From assembly GCA_030065975.1 (NCBI GenBank), contig JASJCN010000007.1:1-57443 (forward strand): DNA of 57,443 nucleotides. Direction: 5' to 3'. Both the position numbers and the translations under genes were made by a program. The DNA is from Myxococcota bacterium (lineage in GTDB: Bacteria; Myxococcota_A; UBA9160; UBA6930). Every line of letters begins with the position of its first letter. The stretch's first letter is position 1. Below the pieces are notes generated by a model. It was not told where the DNA came from. It was given only the letters and a program-made list of their open reading frames with translations, and ran no database searches. Positions 9,055-18,539 of the stretch are shown one piece after another.

Positions 9055-10004
9055 GTGGCCCCCGCTCCCAGGATCTCCTCGACGAGGCCCTGGCGGACCT
9101 CGGCCGCGAGATCCGCGAGCGCTTCGACGGGCGTCCGAGCGGTCCGGGCGAGGGCGAGGAGCCCAAGGCCCCGGACGTCGACGTGTTCGCGATCTTCGGC
9201 GAGCTGCGCGCTCGCACGCGCACCCTCGGCATGCGCGAACGCCGCGGCGAGCTCGACGAGTTCGGGATGGATCCCGAGTGGATCGAGCAGCTGCGCCCCG
9301 CGCTGTCGCTCCTGGCCTCGCGCTGGTTCCGCGTGCGCGCCGAAGGCCTGGCCGAGGTGCCCGACGGTCCCGTGCTCTTCGTGGCCAACCGTTCGGGTCT
9401 GCTCCCCTGGGATGGGCTGCTCGTCGCGCATCAGCTGGCGAGCGTTCGCGGAGAGGCGGCGCGGCCGCGCTTCCTGGTGGCGGACTGGCTGATCACGCTG
9501 CCCTTCGCGCAGCCCACCCTGACGAGGCTCGGCGCCGTGCGCGCCTGTCGTGAGAACGCGGAGCAGCTGCTGCGCAGCGGCCGCTCGGTGGTCGCGTTTC
9601 CCGAGGGCGTGAAGGGGGCGAGCAAGACCTGGGGCGAGCGCTACAAGCTGCAGCGATTCGGCCGGGGCGGCGCCGTCCGCCTGGGGCTCGACCTCGGCGT
9701 GCCGATCGTTCCGGTCTCCGTCGTCGGTGCCGAGGAGACCCAGCCGATCCTCTACAAGGTCGAGTCGCTGGCGCGCGCGTCGGGCCTGCCCTTCCTCCCG
9801 ATCACGCCGACCTTCCCGTGGCTCGGCCCGCTGGGCTTCGTCCCGTTGCCGTCGCGGCTCGACTTCGCCTTCGGCCATCCCCTGGACGTCGAGGACTCCG
9901 ACCCGAGGGACGAGCTGGTCGTCTCACGGCTGAACGAGGAGCTGCGCTCGCGCATCCAGCAGATGGTCGACGCGGGGCTCGCAGCGCGGCGCGAGGCCGG
10001 CTGA
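9051..10004 (+). CDS. Lysophospholipid acyltransferase family protein (PlsC-like)
   Basis: VLFVANRSGLLPWDGLL...VVAFPEGVKGASKTWGERYKLQRFGRGG; overlaps the upstream gene by 4 nt. Confidence 0.82.
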   Translation: MSGPRSQDLLDEALADLGREIRERFDGRPSGPGEGEEPKAPDVDVFAIFGELRARTRTLGMRERRGELDEFGMDPEWIEQLRPALSLLASRWFRVRAEGLAEVPDGPVLFVANRSGLLPWDGLLVAHQLASVRGEAARPRFLVADWLITLPFAQPTLTRLGAVRACRENAEQLLRSGRSVVAFPEGVKGASKTWGERYKLQRFGRGGAVRLGLDLGVPIVPVSVVGAEETQPILYKVESLARASGLPFLPITPTFPWLGPLGFVPLPSRLDFAFGHPLDVEDSDPRDELVVSRLNEELRSRIQQMVDAGLAARREAG

Positions 10005-10011
10005 GCCCGGG

Positions 10012-10542
10012 CTACTCGCTCGGAGTGTCCCCGCCCTCGTCGGGGCTGCGCGACTTCTCGAGGGTCTCGAGCGCGTGGGTCACGCGGTCGAGTCGGTCGT
10101 TCAGGGCCTCGATGTCCGACCGGCGCGGCAGGTCGAGGGCCTTCATCACCCGCTCCATGGTCGACTGCACGATCTGGTCGAGGTCGGGGGGCGTGAACGC
10201 GATCCAGTCGCGATTGCCGTTCGTGTTGCCCATCAGCCGGCGCACGTTGCGCTGGATCTCTTCGATGCCCTCGCGCGGATTGCGGAGGGCTCCGTAGAGG
10301 GCGTCGCCCCGCTGGAGCAGCTCGCTCAGCAGGTTGCCCGGAACGGCGCGGCCGCCGCGCTCGGTGTCGACGAGGATCTGCGAGAGGGTCACGGACGTGA
10401 TGTCCTCGCCGCTCTCGTTGTCGATCACCTGGACTTCCTGGTCGTTCTCCAGCAGCTCGGCGATGCCCTTGAGCGTGATGTACCGGCTGGTGTCCGTGTT
10501 GTAGAGCTTGCGGTTCGCGTACCGCTTGATCAGGACGGGCAT
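10012..10542 (-). CDS. Polyhydroxyalkanoate synthesis regulator (PhaR-type DNA-binding N-terminus)
   Basis: MPVLIKRYANRKLYNTDTSRYITLKGIAELLENDQEVQVIDNESGEDIT is a typical PHA_acc DNA-binding N-terminus. Confidence 0.87.
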   Translation of the reverse strand: MPVLIKRYANRKLYNTDTSRYITLKGIAELLENDQEVQVIDNESGEDITSVTLSQILVDTERGGRAVPGNLLSELLQRGDALYGALRNPREGIEEIQRNVRRLMGNTNGNRDWIAFTPPDLDQIVQSTMERVMKALDLPRRSDIEALNDRLDRVTHALETLEKSRSPDEGGDTPSE

Positions 10543-10695
10543 GGGGCAGCCTCGGGGATGCAGGGCTCGGCTTGGGGCTTCGGCAACGCCCGGAACGCGG
10601 TTCGGCGCTCCGAGGCGGGAGTGGGCGAGGACCCTAGCAGAGCGCACTTGGGTGTCATCCCCGCACCTCCGCCCAGCAGTCCCCGACGGGCCCGC

Positions 10696-11205
10696 TCAGC
10701 CCTGGACGCTCACGCGGCGCAGTCGGGGCTCGCTCTCGGGCGCGCTCGCGTCCTCGGGGTCCGCCCCGCTCGGCCGTGCGCGGCTCGAGTGCTCACCGGT
10801 CGGCTCGCCTGTGTGCCCGGTCTGGGAGCGCGCCGTCGGAGCCAGCTCCCAGAGCAGCTCGCGCACGGCCAGGAACGCCCGCAGCACGTTGCGCGCCTCG
10901 GGCTCGGCGCGGCTGCGTTGCTCCCAGCGCAGGATCTCCGAGTCGAGGGTGTCGAGGAGTGTGTCGAAGAGCGCGCCGTCGGCCTGGGCGCCGCTGCCGA
11001 GCCAGGCCTCGAGCCGTCCCATCCACTGGGCGACCGGAGCCAGGCTGCTGTGGTCGGCGGGCATGCCCGTCGTCGCGAGCGCACCGGCGTCGAGCAGCGC
11101 GTGGACGGCCGCCAGGCTCTCGGCGGCCGCGGCGCGTGCGTGTCGTCGCGCGCGCGCCAGCGCGTCGGCCACGCTCTCGGTCGCTTCCCGGTCGGCGGAG
11201 TCCAT
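10696..11205 (-). CDS. Hypothetical protein downstream of the ArsA-like pair
   Basis: 170-codon ORF starting MDSADREATESVADALARARRHARAAAAESL; same strand and tightly spaced after the ArsA-like ATPase. Confidence 0.6.
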   Translation of the reverse strand: MDSADREATESVADALARARRHARAAAAESLAAVHALLDAGALATTGMPADHSSLAPVAQWMGRLEAWLGSGAQADGALFDTLLDTLDSEILRWEQRSRAEPEARNVLRAFLAVRELLWELAPTARSQTGHTGEPTGEHSSRARPSGADPEDASAPESEPRLRRVSVQG

Positions 11206-11216
11206 GGGGGTCCCCC

Positions 11217-12383
11217 TCAGTCGTTCGGGCGGTCGTTCGGGCAGAGATGACTCGCGACGCGAGCCAGCCCGTCGAGGTCGTGCACGTCCCGCGAGAACTC
11301 GGGAACCACGCACACCTCGCAGCCGGACTGCGCAGCCCGACCGCGAAGCTTCTCCGTCGCCATTGCGTCCTGCTGCACGAGGCCAACGTAGCTGCGCGCC
11401 GCGCGAAGCGCCGCGACCGCCGCCTCGTCGCTCGCATCCCCGAGGGCATCGGCCAGTGCGGCCACGGCGGCGGGCGAGTCGGGATCGGGCAGGGCTTCGG
11501 ACTCGGGCCACACCCGCACGCGGTTGAGCACCAGGGCCCGGACGTCGGCGCCGGACTCCACCAGACGGTCCAGGAAGCCGTCGGCCATGGCGACCGACTC
11601 GACGGTCGGGCCCGCCGCCAGCACGAAGGCCGAGCCGCTGCCGAAGAGGAGCTCGCGGACGGAGAGGGCCCGCTCGCGGAAGCCCTCGGACATGCCCTCG
11701 ATGGACAGCAGGAACTCCGAGAGATCCTCGAGGAAGCCCATTCCCGAGACGCGTTCGATCAGGCGCAGCGCCTGCTGGACGCCGCGCTGGAACAGCCGGA
11801 AGCCGAGGCGCGCACCGGCGAAGGCGGGGTGTACCAGCACCTGGACCACCCGGGATTCGAGGAAGCCGATCAGCCGCTCGGGGGCCTCGAGGAAGTCGAG
11901 CGCGTGCTGCGACGGCGGCGTGTCCAACACGATCAGGTCGAGATCCTCGCGCTCGGAGAGCTCGTAGACCTTCTCCATCGCCGAGTACTCGGCGCTGCCC
12001 GCGAGGGCGTCGGACACGTGCTGGTAGATCGGGTTCGCGAGGATGCGCTCGACCGACGCCTCGTCCGGTGCGAAGCGCTGCACCAGGTCGTCGAAGGTCC
12101 GCTTCATGTCGAGCATCATCGCTTCCATGCGCGCGTCCGGCGCGGCACCGAGTGCGACCAGCCGGTCGGAGGGAAGTGCGTGCGGCTCGTTGCCGAGCTC
12201 GGCGAGCCCGAGGGCGTCGGCCAGGCGTCGCGCCGGGTCGATGGTCACGACGAGGGAGCGTTGCCCCTGGCGTGCGGCCGCCAGCGCGAGGGCGGCGGCG
12301 ACCGTCGTCTTCCCCACGCCGCCGGTTCCGACGCACACGACGATGCGTCGCTCGGCCAGCAATCGGTGGAGGTCGCCGCTCAT
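11217..12383 (-). CDS. ArsA/Get3-family ATPase, subunit without the signature lysine (GTGGVGKTT)
   Basis: RRIVVCVGTGGVGKTTVAAALALAAARQGQRSLVVTIDPARRLADALGL. Confidence 0.88.
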   Translation of the reverse strand: MSGDLHRLLAERRIVVCVGTGGVGKTTVAAALALAAARQGQRSLVVTIDPARRLADALGLAELGNEPHALPSDRLVALGAAPDARMEAMMLDMKRTFDDLVQRFAPDEASVERILANPIYQHVSDALAGSAEYSAMEKVYELSEREDLDLIVLDTPPSQHALDFLEAPERLIGFLESRVVQVLVHPAFAGARLGFRLFQRGVQQALRLIERVSGMGFLEDLSEFLLSIEGMSEGFRERALSVRELLFGSGSAFVLAAGPTVESVAMADGFLDRLVESGADVRALVLNRVRVWPESEALPDPDSPAAVAALADALGDASDEAAVAALRAARSYVGLVQQDAMATEKLRGRAAQSGCEVCVVPEFSRDVHDLDGLARVASHLCPNDRPND

Positions 12384-13420
12384 CGCGTCGGCTCTCCGTC
12401 GACGAGCGCTTCGGCGAGGCGAGCGAGGTCGTCGATCCCGCGGACGCCTCCCGTGAGATAGGGAAGGCACGTGGTGGGGAGGCCGGTCCACTCGCGGACC
12501 CGTCCGAGATACTCCTGTCCCAGCTCGTAGCGCTCGCGCAAGTGTCGCGTGCACTGGGCGAGGGCGCTCGCCGAGGGCAGTCCCGCCACGCCTGTGGGCA
12601 GGTCGAGCGCGGCGAGGCGCGCGTCGAGCGCGCCCAGAGAGGCCGGGAACGGCGCGTCGGGGAGGGCGTTCACGATCACGCGGTCCACCGTGACGCCGAT
12701 CTCGCCGCGCAGCCGCGCCACCAGCTCGGCCGTCTCGCGTGCCGGCAGCTCCTCGGCCAGGGTCACCGGCAGGAGCAGGGTGTCCCGCGGATCCTTGATC
12801 ATCGCCTCGACCCAGCCCGCGTGTCGTTGCAGGGGGCCCGCGCGGACGGCCGAGACGACGACCCGCGGCACGTCGAGGAACACCAGGCCGTGCCCCGTGG
12901 CCGGCGCGTCGACGACGATCAGGTCCCAGGTGGGTCGCCCGTCGTCCTGTGCTTCGCGCAGGTGCCAGACCTTTCCCAGCGTGATCAGCTCGCGCCAGCC
13001 CGGAGCGGCGTCCATCAGCTGGCGGAAGCCGGGATTCGAGAGCACGCGGGTGACGATCCCGGGGATACGCAGCTCGCTGCGCAGGTACTCGGTGAGGGCC
13101 GCGTAGGGCTCGATGCGCCGGGCCCGCAGCCCGGGCAGGAGATCGCGGCCCTCGTAGCCCACGGGCGCCGCGGCGGGCTCGAAGAGCCGGGGGGCGTGCT
13201 CGGCGCGGCCGGTCTCGAGCAGCGCCACCCGCCGCCCGCTGCGGGCCGCCGCCAGGGCCAGCGCCGACGCCACGCTGGTCTTCCCGGTGCCCCCCTTGCC
13301 GGTGACGATCACGAGCCGGCGGGCCAGCAGCGGCCGCAACGCCCCCTCGGACGCCTCGCCCGACATGGGGGGCGCGTCGCTCAAGGGCAGCTCTTGCTCG
13401 GCCGAAACGCTGGGGGGCAC
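12380..13420 (-). CDS. ArsA/Get3-family ATPase, subunit with the signature lysine (GKGGTGKTS)
   Basis: RRLVIVTGKGGTGKTSVASALALAAARSGRRVALLETG; 4-nt overlap with the downstream ATPase. Confidence 0.88.
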   Translation of the reverse strand: MPPSVSAEQELPLSDAPPMSGEASEGALRPLLARRLVIVTGKGGTGKTSVASALALAAARSGRRVALLETGRAEHAPRLFEPAAAPVGYEGRDLLPGLRARRIEPYAALTEYLRSELRIPGIVTRVLSNPGFRQLMDAAPGWRELITLGKVWHLREAQDDGRPTWDLIVVDAPATGHGLVFLDVPRVVVSAVRAGPLQRHAGWVEAMIKDPRDTLLLPVTLAEELPARETAELVARLRGEIGVTVDRVIVNALPDAPFPASLGALDARLAALDLPTGVAGLPSASALAQCTRHLRERYELGQEYLGRVREWTGLPTTCLPYLTGGVRGIDDLARLAEALVDGEPTR

Positions 13421-13476
13421 AGGCGACTCCAGGCCGACACTAGCGGTCCGTTCTCCTGTGCGCGCCGAGCCTCTCC

Positions 13477-14937
13477 GTGATCATCACCTGCGAGCAATGC
13501 GAGACCCGCTTCGAGCTGGATCCGAGCAAGGTTCCGGCCAAGGGGGCGCGCGTCCGCTGCTCGCGCTGCAAGCACGTCTTCCAGGTGCTCCCGCCCACGT
13601 CGGACGTCGCCGACGCGCTCGAGGACGTGGCCCTGAGCACGGCCCAGGAGCCGGTGGCGGCCCCCGAGCCCAGCCTCGACGGGCCGGAGTGGGACACCCC
13701 GGAGCGGACCGGGGGCGACGGTGACGATCCCTTCGCCGACACCATGCTGGGGGGACGGGTCGACCTGAGCTCGCCCGACCAGCCGGCGCCCCCTGGCCAT
13801 CGCACCGACGCGATGGAGCTCTCCTCGCAGGAGCAGGACTGGGAGTTCAACGAGGAGCCCCCGACCGCCGTCGTCGACGCCGCGGCCGAGAACGCGGCAG
13901 AGGCCGGATCCTGGCCGGACGCGCTCGAGTCGAACGCGCCGCCGGAGCCCGCGGCTGCCACGGCGGAGGCGCCGCCCGAGGTCGCCGCTGCTCCCGACAC
14001 CTCGCCCCCGCTCACCGACCGCCGGCGCGAGGCGTCTTCCGGCGCCGAACCCGACGCGTTCGACGCGTCCGACGCCCTCGGAGACGAGCTCGGCTCGCTC
14101 GGCGCACTCGACGATCTGGACGAGCCCGACGACGATCCCGCCGAGGCGGGCGACGACGCCGGGACCACCGACGAGGACCTGTTCGGCAGCTTCGACGATC
14201 TCCTGGAAGACGAGCCGGCTCCGCCTTCCGAGGCTCGCGAGACCCGAAGCGCGTCACACGACGCGGAGGGGTTCGAGGCGTCGGCGCCGGCCGAGGACCT
14301 GGCCGCCAAGGCGTCGACCGAGGATGCCGCGCCCGCTTCGCGCGAGACGCGCTCCCCGCGCTCCGAGAGCGAGCCGCGGGCCTCGCGGCTTCCCTCGCTG
14401 CGCTGGTCGCCCGAGTGGACGCAGGCGATCGGGGGAGTGGTGGTCGCCGCATGCCTCGCTCTCGGGATCGCCGGCGTGGCGGCCGAGGCGCTGCGCGAGC
14501 CCGAAGTCGTTCCCCACCGCCCCGGCCTCGTCGGCCCGGGCCTCGAGATCGGCTCACTCGGCGTGCGGCTGGTCGACAACGCGCACGCCGGCCGGATCCT
14601 GGTCGTGTCGGGCACCCTCGGGCACGCGGTCTCCGATGGCAGGCGGAGCGTGCGGGCCGTCCTGCTCGACGCCGAGGGACGCAGGCTCCAGACGTCCTGG
14701 GCGGGTCCGGACCTCGGCGAGGAGTGGCTACGCGAGGCACGACCGAGCGAGATCGTGAGCGAGCTCGAGGCGCGCTCGGGCCGCTTCGCCTTCTTCGGCG
14801 GCCGGCTGCAGGCCGTGTTCCCCGCGCCGCCCGAGGACGCCACGGACTTCCTCTTCGAGGAGGCCACGCGACCGCCGCAGCCGGCCCCCGCTCTGCCCGC
14901 AGAGCCGACCGCTCAGGCCGCGGACGCCGGGGACTAG
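13477..14937 (+). CDS. Zinc-ribbon (MJ0042-type) and DUF3426 domain protein
   Basis: MIITCEQCETRFELDPSKVPAKGARVRCSRCKHVFQVLPP; acidic linker; TM; C-terminal DUF3426-like region. Confidence 0.85.
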   Translation: MIITCEQCETRFELDPSKVPAKGARVRCSRCKHVFQVLPPTSDVADALEDVALSTAQEPVAAPEPSLDGPEWDTPERTGGDGDDPFADTMLGGRVDLSSPDQPAPPGHRTDAMELSSQEQDWEFNEEPPTAVVDAAAENAAEAGSWPDALESNAPPEPAAATAEAPPEVAAAPDTSPPLTDRRREASSGAEPDAFDASDALGDELGSLGALDDLDEPDDDPAEAGDDAGTTDEDLFGSFDDLLEDEPAPPSEARETRSASHDAEGFEASAPAEDLAAKASTEDAAPASRETRSPRSESEPRASRLPSLRWSPEWTQAIGGVVVAACLALGIAGVAAEALREPEVVPHRPGLVGPGLEIGSLGVRLVDNAHAGRILVVSGTLGHAVSDGRRSVRAVLLDAEGRRLQTSWAGPDLGEEWLREARPSEIVSELEARSGRFAFFGGRLQAVFPAPPEDATDFLFEEATRPPQPAPALPAEPTAQAADAGD

Positions 14938-14982
14938 GCACGCCCCCTCATCCAAGGGCGTCCTCGGACGTCGGGCCCGAAC

Positions 14983-15177
14983 CTAGGACTTGTCGCCCTC
15001 GGCGACCTCTTCCTTCTTCGGGGTGACGTCGATCTCGTCGTCCCCGGAGACTCCGGCGCGGAAGCCCTTGATGGCCTTGCCCAGGCCCGAGCCGATCTCC
15101 GGCAGCCGCCGTGCTCCGAAGAGCAGGACGCAGATCCCGAGGATGATCAGCAGCTCTGTCGCGCCGAGTCCGAACAT
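14983..15177 (-). CDS. tatA: Sec-independent translocase TatA/TatE
   Basis: MFGLGATELLIILGICVLLFGARRLPEIGSGLGKAIKGFRAG. Confidence 0.95.
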   Translation of the reverse strand: MFGLGATELLIILGICVLLFGARRLPEIGSGLGKAIKGFRAGVSGDDEIDVTPKKEEVAEGDKS

Positions 15178-15183
15178 GCTTCA

Positions 15184-15212
15184 AGAGTGACCATCGGCAG
15201 GGACGGGGTCAA
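15184..15212 (-). promoter_or_regulatory. Probable tatA promoter (TTGACC-N17-CACTCT, 6 nt before ATG)
   Basis: Minus strand TTGACCCCGTCCCTGCCGATGGTCACTCTTGAAGCATG. Confidence 0.55.
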
Positions 15213-15380
15213 GGTGAAGCCCTTTGCGGGGCCGGGGAGCCGCAGCGAACGCGCGCCCGCGGGGCCTCCGGGGGCACTCTCCGGCCAACCGGGCCCGCGA
15301 ACCGGCGATGGACCGCGGGGGCGGGCCAGGAGGCCGGGCCGGCTTTTCGGCCGACACGAGCCCGCCTACTCTCCGCTGCC

Positions 15381-16712
15381 ATGCCCATCTTCAAGGCGTA
15401 CGACATCCGGGGTCTCGTCCCCGAAGAGCTGTCCGAGAAGGACGCCCATCGCATCGGGCGCGCGACCGCGCGCCATCTCGGCGGCCGCCGCCTGGTGGTC
15501 GGGAGCGATGCTCGCACCCACTCACCCGGGCTCGTGCGCGAGCTGATCCGTGGCATCACCGACGAGGGGACCGACGTCGTGGACATCGGTTGGGCCGCGA
15601 CCCCGATGCTCTACTACGCGGTGGAGTCGCTCGAGGCGGACGGCGGCATCATGGTCACCGCCTCCCACAACCCGAAGCAGTACAACGGCTTCAAGGTCTG
15701 CGGGCCGCACGCGCGTCCGGTCGGCCAGGACACGGGCCTTCGCGACATCGAGGCGCTGACCCACGCGCTGGGCGACGCGCCGGGCGGCGGCTCGGTGGAG
15801 AGCGTGGACGTTCGCCCGGGCTATGCGCGTCACGTGTTGGCCGTGGGTGTCGGCCGCCCGGAGCTCAAGGTGGCGATCGACTGCGGCAACGGGATGGCCT
15901 CGGTCGGCCTCGAAGGCGTGCTGGCGGAGCTGCCCCTCGAGGTGGAGCGGCTCTATTTCGAGCCCGACGGGACCTTCCCGAACCACCCGGCCGATCCCCT
16001 CGAGGAGGAGAACCTCGCGGACGTGAGCGAAGCGGTGCGGCGCACGGGAGCGGCGTTCGGCGTGGCGTTCGATGGCGACGGGGATCGAGCCGTGTTCGTG
16101 GACGAGAGCGGCCGCCCGGTGGCGTCGGACCTGATGATCGGCGTCCTCGCCCGCTCGCAGCTGCGGCGCTACCCGAAGAGTCGGGTGCTCTACGACCTGC
16201 GTTCGAGCTGGGCCACGCCCGAGGAGATCGAGGCCGCCGGCGGCGAGCCCGGCATCTGTCGGGTGGGTCACTCGTTCATCAAGGCGGCCATGCACGAGAG
16301 CGGGGCGTCCTTCGCCGGCGAGCTCTCGGGCCACTTCTACTTCCGCTTCTCCGAGAACCTCGTGTGCGACGACGGGACCGCCGCCCTGATCGCGCTGCTC
16401 GACGTCCTGGCGGACGACCCGCGCCCGCTCTCGGAGCTGATGGAGCCCCTGCGCCGATACTTCGCGAGCGGCGAGATCAACCGACGCGTCCCCGATCCCC
16501 ACGCCCTGATCGAGGAGGTGGCGAAGGAACACGCGAGCGCGCCGGAGACGTCGCGTCTCGACGGCCTGCTGGTCCGCTACGACGACTGGTGGTTCAACCT
16601 GCGCCCTTCGAACACCGAGCCACTGCTGCGCCTCAACCTCGAGGCGCGCAGCGAGGATCGGATGATCGAGGAGCGCGACCGCCTGGTGGCGCGGATGGAA
16701 GCGGCTTCCTAG
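15381..16712 (+). CDS. Phosphomannomutase/phosphoglucomutase
   Basis: MPIFKAYDIRGLVPEELSEKDAHRIGRA...MVTASHNPKQYNG...FDGDGDRAVFVDE. Confidence 0.94.
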   Translation: MPIFKAYDIRGLVPEELSEKDAHRIGRATARHLGGRRLVVGSDARTHSPGLVRELIRGITDEGTDVVDIGWAATPMLYYAVESLEADGGIMVTASHNPKQYNGFKVCGPHARPVGQDTGLRDIEALTHALGDAPGGGSVESVDVRPGYARHVLAVGVGRPELKVAIDCGNGMASVGLEGVLAELPLEVERLYFEPDGTFPNHPADPLEEENLADVSEAVRRTGAAFGVAFDGDGDRAVFVDESGRPVASDLMIGVLARSQLRRYPKSRVLYDLRSSWATPEEIEAAGGEPGICRVGHSFIKAAMHESGASFAGELSGHFYFRFSENLVCDDGTAALIALLDVLADDPRPLSELMEPLRRYFASGEINRRVPDPHALIEEVAKEHASAPETSRLDGLLVRYDDWWFNLRPSNTEPLLRLNLEARSEDRMIEERDRLVARMEAAS

Positions 16713-17788
16713 GAGTCGGCGAGCTCTTCCTCGATCAGCTGGACGAACTCCTCGAGCGGCCTCGCGCCCGACATCATGATGCCGTTCACGAAGAAGGCCG
16801 GGGTGCCGGTGACGCCGGCCTTCGCCCCGTCCTGGAAGTCGTTCTCCACCAGGTCCTTGTGGCGCCGCTCGGCGACGCACGCCTTGTACTCGGCGAGATC
16901 GAGGCCGGTCTGCTCGGCGTAGCCTTCGAGGCTCTGGGCGTCGAACTTCGCGCCCTCGGCGAAGAGCTGCTTGTGGAAGGCCCAGAACTGCCCCTGATCG
17001 TCGGCGCACGCGGCCGCCTCGGCGGCGCCCCGGGCCTGGGGGTGGATGCGGTCCAGCGGGTAGTGGCGGTACACGAAGCGCACCTGCTCCGGGTAGCGGG
17101 CGAGCAGGGCCTCGATGGTCGGCTCGACCCGTCGGCAGAAGGGGCACTGGTAGTCGCTGAACTCGACGATCGTGACCGGAGCATCGTCGGGGCCGAGCGA
17201 GGGGCCGGTGGCCGCGACCTCGGTCCGCGGCGCGTCGATCAGCACCTCGATCTCCTGCCCCTCGCGCAGGGTGGCCAGGTACGCGTCGCGGACCGTGGCC
17301 AGGTTCTGCTGCTTCAGGTGCTGCTCGATCTGCGGCCGGATCTCTTCGATCGGGCGCCCGATGCGCTCCTGGTTCTCGTCGTAGAAGGCCTGGACGGCCT
17401 CGGGGGTGACCGTGTTGCGCTGCTCGACCTCGCGGCGCAGCAGGTCGTTGGCGGAGAGACCGGCCTCGGCGGCGGCCGCCTCCACCAGCTCCTGGTCGAT
17501 CATGCTCGTGACGGCGTCGCGCCGCGCCGTCCACGTCTTCACCGGGTCGCCGTCGTCGGTCGCGCGCCGGAAGAGCTGGTCCTTGATGAAGTCGTCGACC
17601 TCCTCGACGGAGATGGTGCGATCCCCGTAGCGCGCCGCGGCGGGGCTCTCCGCGGTCGTCGCGGCCGGGGTCGCCGAAGACTCCGGCGCGCTCTCCCCCG
17701 CGCTCTCGCCCGCCGGCTGGGTGCACGCCAGCGCGAGCAGGCTCGCCAGGGCCAGGGCCACACAGCGGAAGGTCGACGGGGCGGGCAT
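16709..17788 (-). CDS. Lipoprotein with SurA_N-like chaperone region fused to a DsbA-type thioredoxin domain
   Basis: Lipobox LLALAC; YGDRTISVEEVDDFIKDQL...; C-terminal VEFSDYQCPFCRRVEP and TGTPAFFVNG. Confidence 0.85.
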   Translation of the reverse strand: MPAPSTFRCVALALASLLALACTQPAGESAGESAPESSATPAATTAESPAAARYGDRTISVEEVDDFIKDQLFRRATDDGDPVKTWTARRDAVTSMIDQELVEAAAAEAGLSANDLLRREVEQRNTVTPEAVQAFYDENQERIGRPIEEIRPQIEQHLKQQNLATVRDAYLATLREGQEIEVLIDAPRTEVAATGPSLGPDDAPVTIVEFSDYQCPFCRRVEPTIEALLARYPEQVRFVYRHYPLDRIHPQARGAAEAAACADDQGQFWAFHKQLFAEGAKFDAQSLEGYAEQTGLDLAEYKACVAERRHKDLVENDFQDGAKAGVTGTPAFFVNGIMMSGARPLEEFVQLIEEELADS

Positions 17789-17876
17789 GCAGGTCCTCCT
17801 TGGGCGGTGGGGTCGTCCACCGAGCCGCGAAGGATAGGGGCCCCGTGGGCTACGCCAAACGCGTTTCCGCGGGCGC

Positions 17877-18410
17877 TCAGCCGGCGGCGCGGAGGCGGAG
17901 TCGCGGCTCGACGCCCACGAGGGCGTCGGCGATGCCGGCTGCGAACCCCCCGCTGGCCACCAGCTCGCCCGAGACGTCCTCGGGCAGCTCGGGGCAGAGG
18001 GTCGGAAGCAGCCGAAGCCCCTGCCGCACGTCGCAGAGCGCCTGCTGTCGGGCAGCCTCGATGAGGCGCTCGCGCTCCTCGGGAAGGAGATCACCGGGCG
18101 GCGGCGTCGCCAGCTGATCGCTCAGCTTGGGCGTTGCGCGCCGGGCGCAGAGTGGCAGGTCGGGGACGAACACGAAGGCGCCGTCCGCGGCCAGCGCGGC
18201 AGCCGAGGCGTGTGAGCCGCCCTCGGAGTCGAGCAGCACCAGCAGCTCCAGCGGGCTCTTCGGGGCGGCCGGTCGGAAGACGGTCGCGGGCACCCGGTCG
18301 CCTCGGCTCGTGTACTCGACCTCGAGGGGAGCGCCCGGCGAAGGCTCCTCGACGAAGAGCGCCGGCGGCTCGGCCGGGTCCGGTGCGGTGGGGTCCAAGG
18401 TCTCGCTCAT
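17877..18410 (-). CDS. Hypothetical protein
   Basis: 177 aa ORF MSETLDPTAPDPAEPPALFVEEPSPG...; TAGGAT box 6 nt before ATG. Confidence 0.6.
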   Translation of the reverse strand: MSETLDPTAPDPAEPPALFVEEPSPGAPLEVEYTSRGDRVPATVFRPAAPKSPLELLVLLDSEGGSHASAAALAADGAFVFVPDLPLCARRATPKLSDQLATPPPGDLLPEERERLIEAARQQALCDVRQGLRLLPTLCPELPEDVSGELVASGGFAAGIADALVGVEPRLRLRAAG

Positions 18411-18539
18411 GGCGGGATCCTACCCGTTCCCGGCGACCGGTGGGCCTGGGCGGGATGTCCGAACCGGACCCGCGCCCGAGGCCGGCTGGGCCCCGGACGC
18501 GAGTCCGATCGGATCGTGGCGTCGCTCGGTGGGCCCGCG

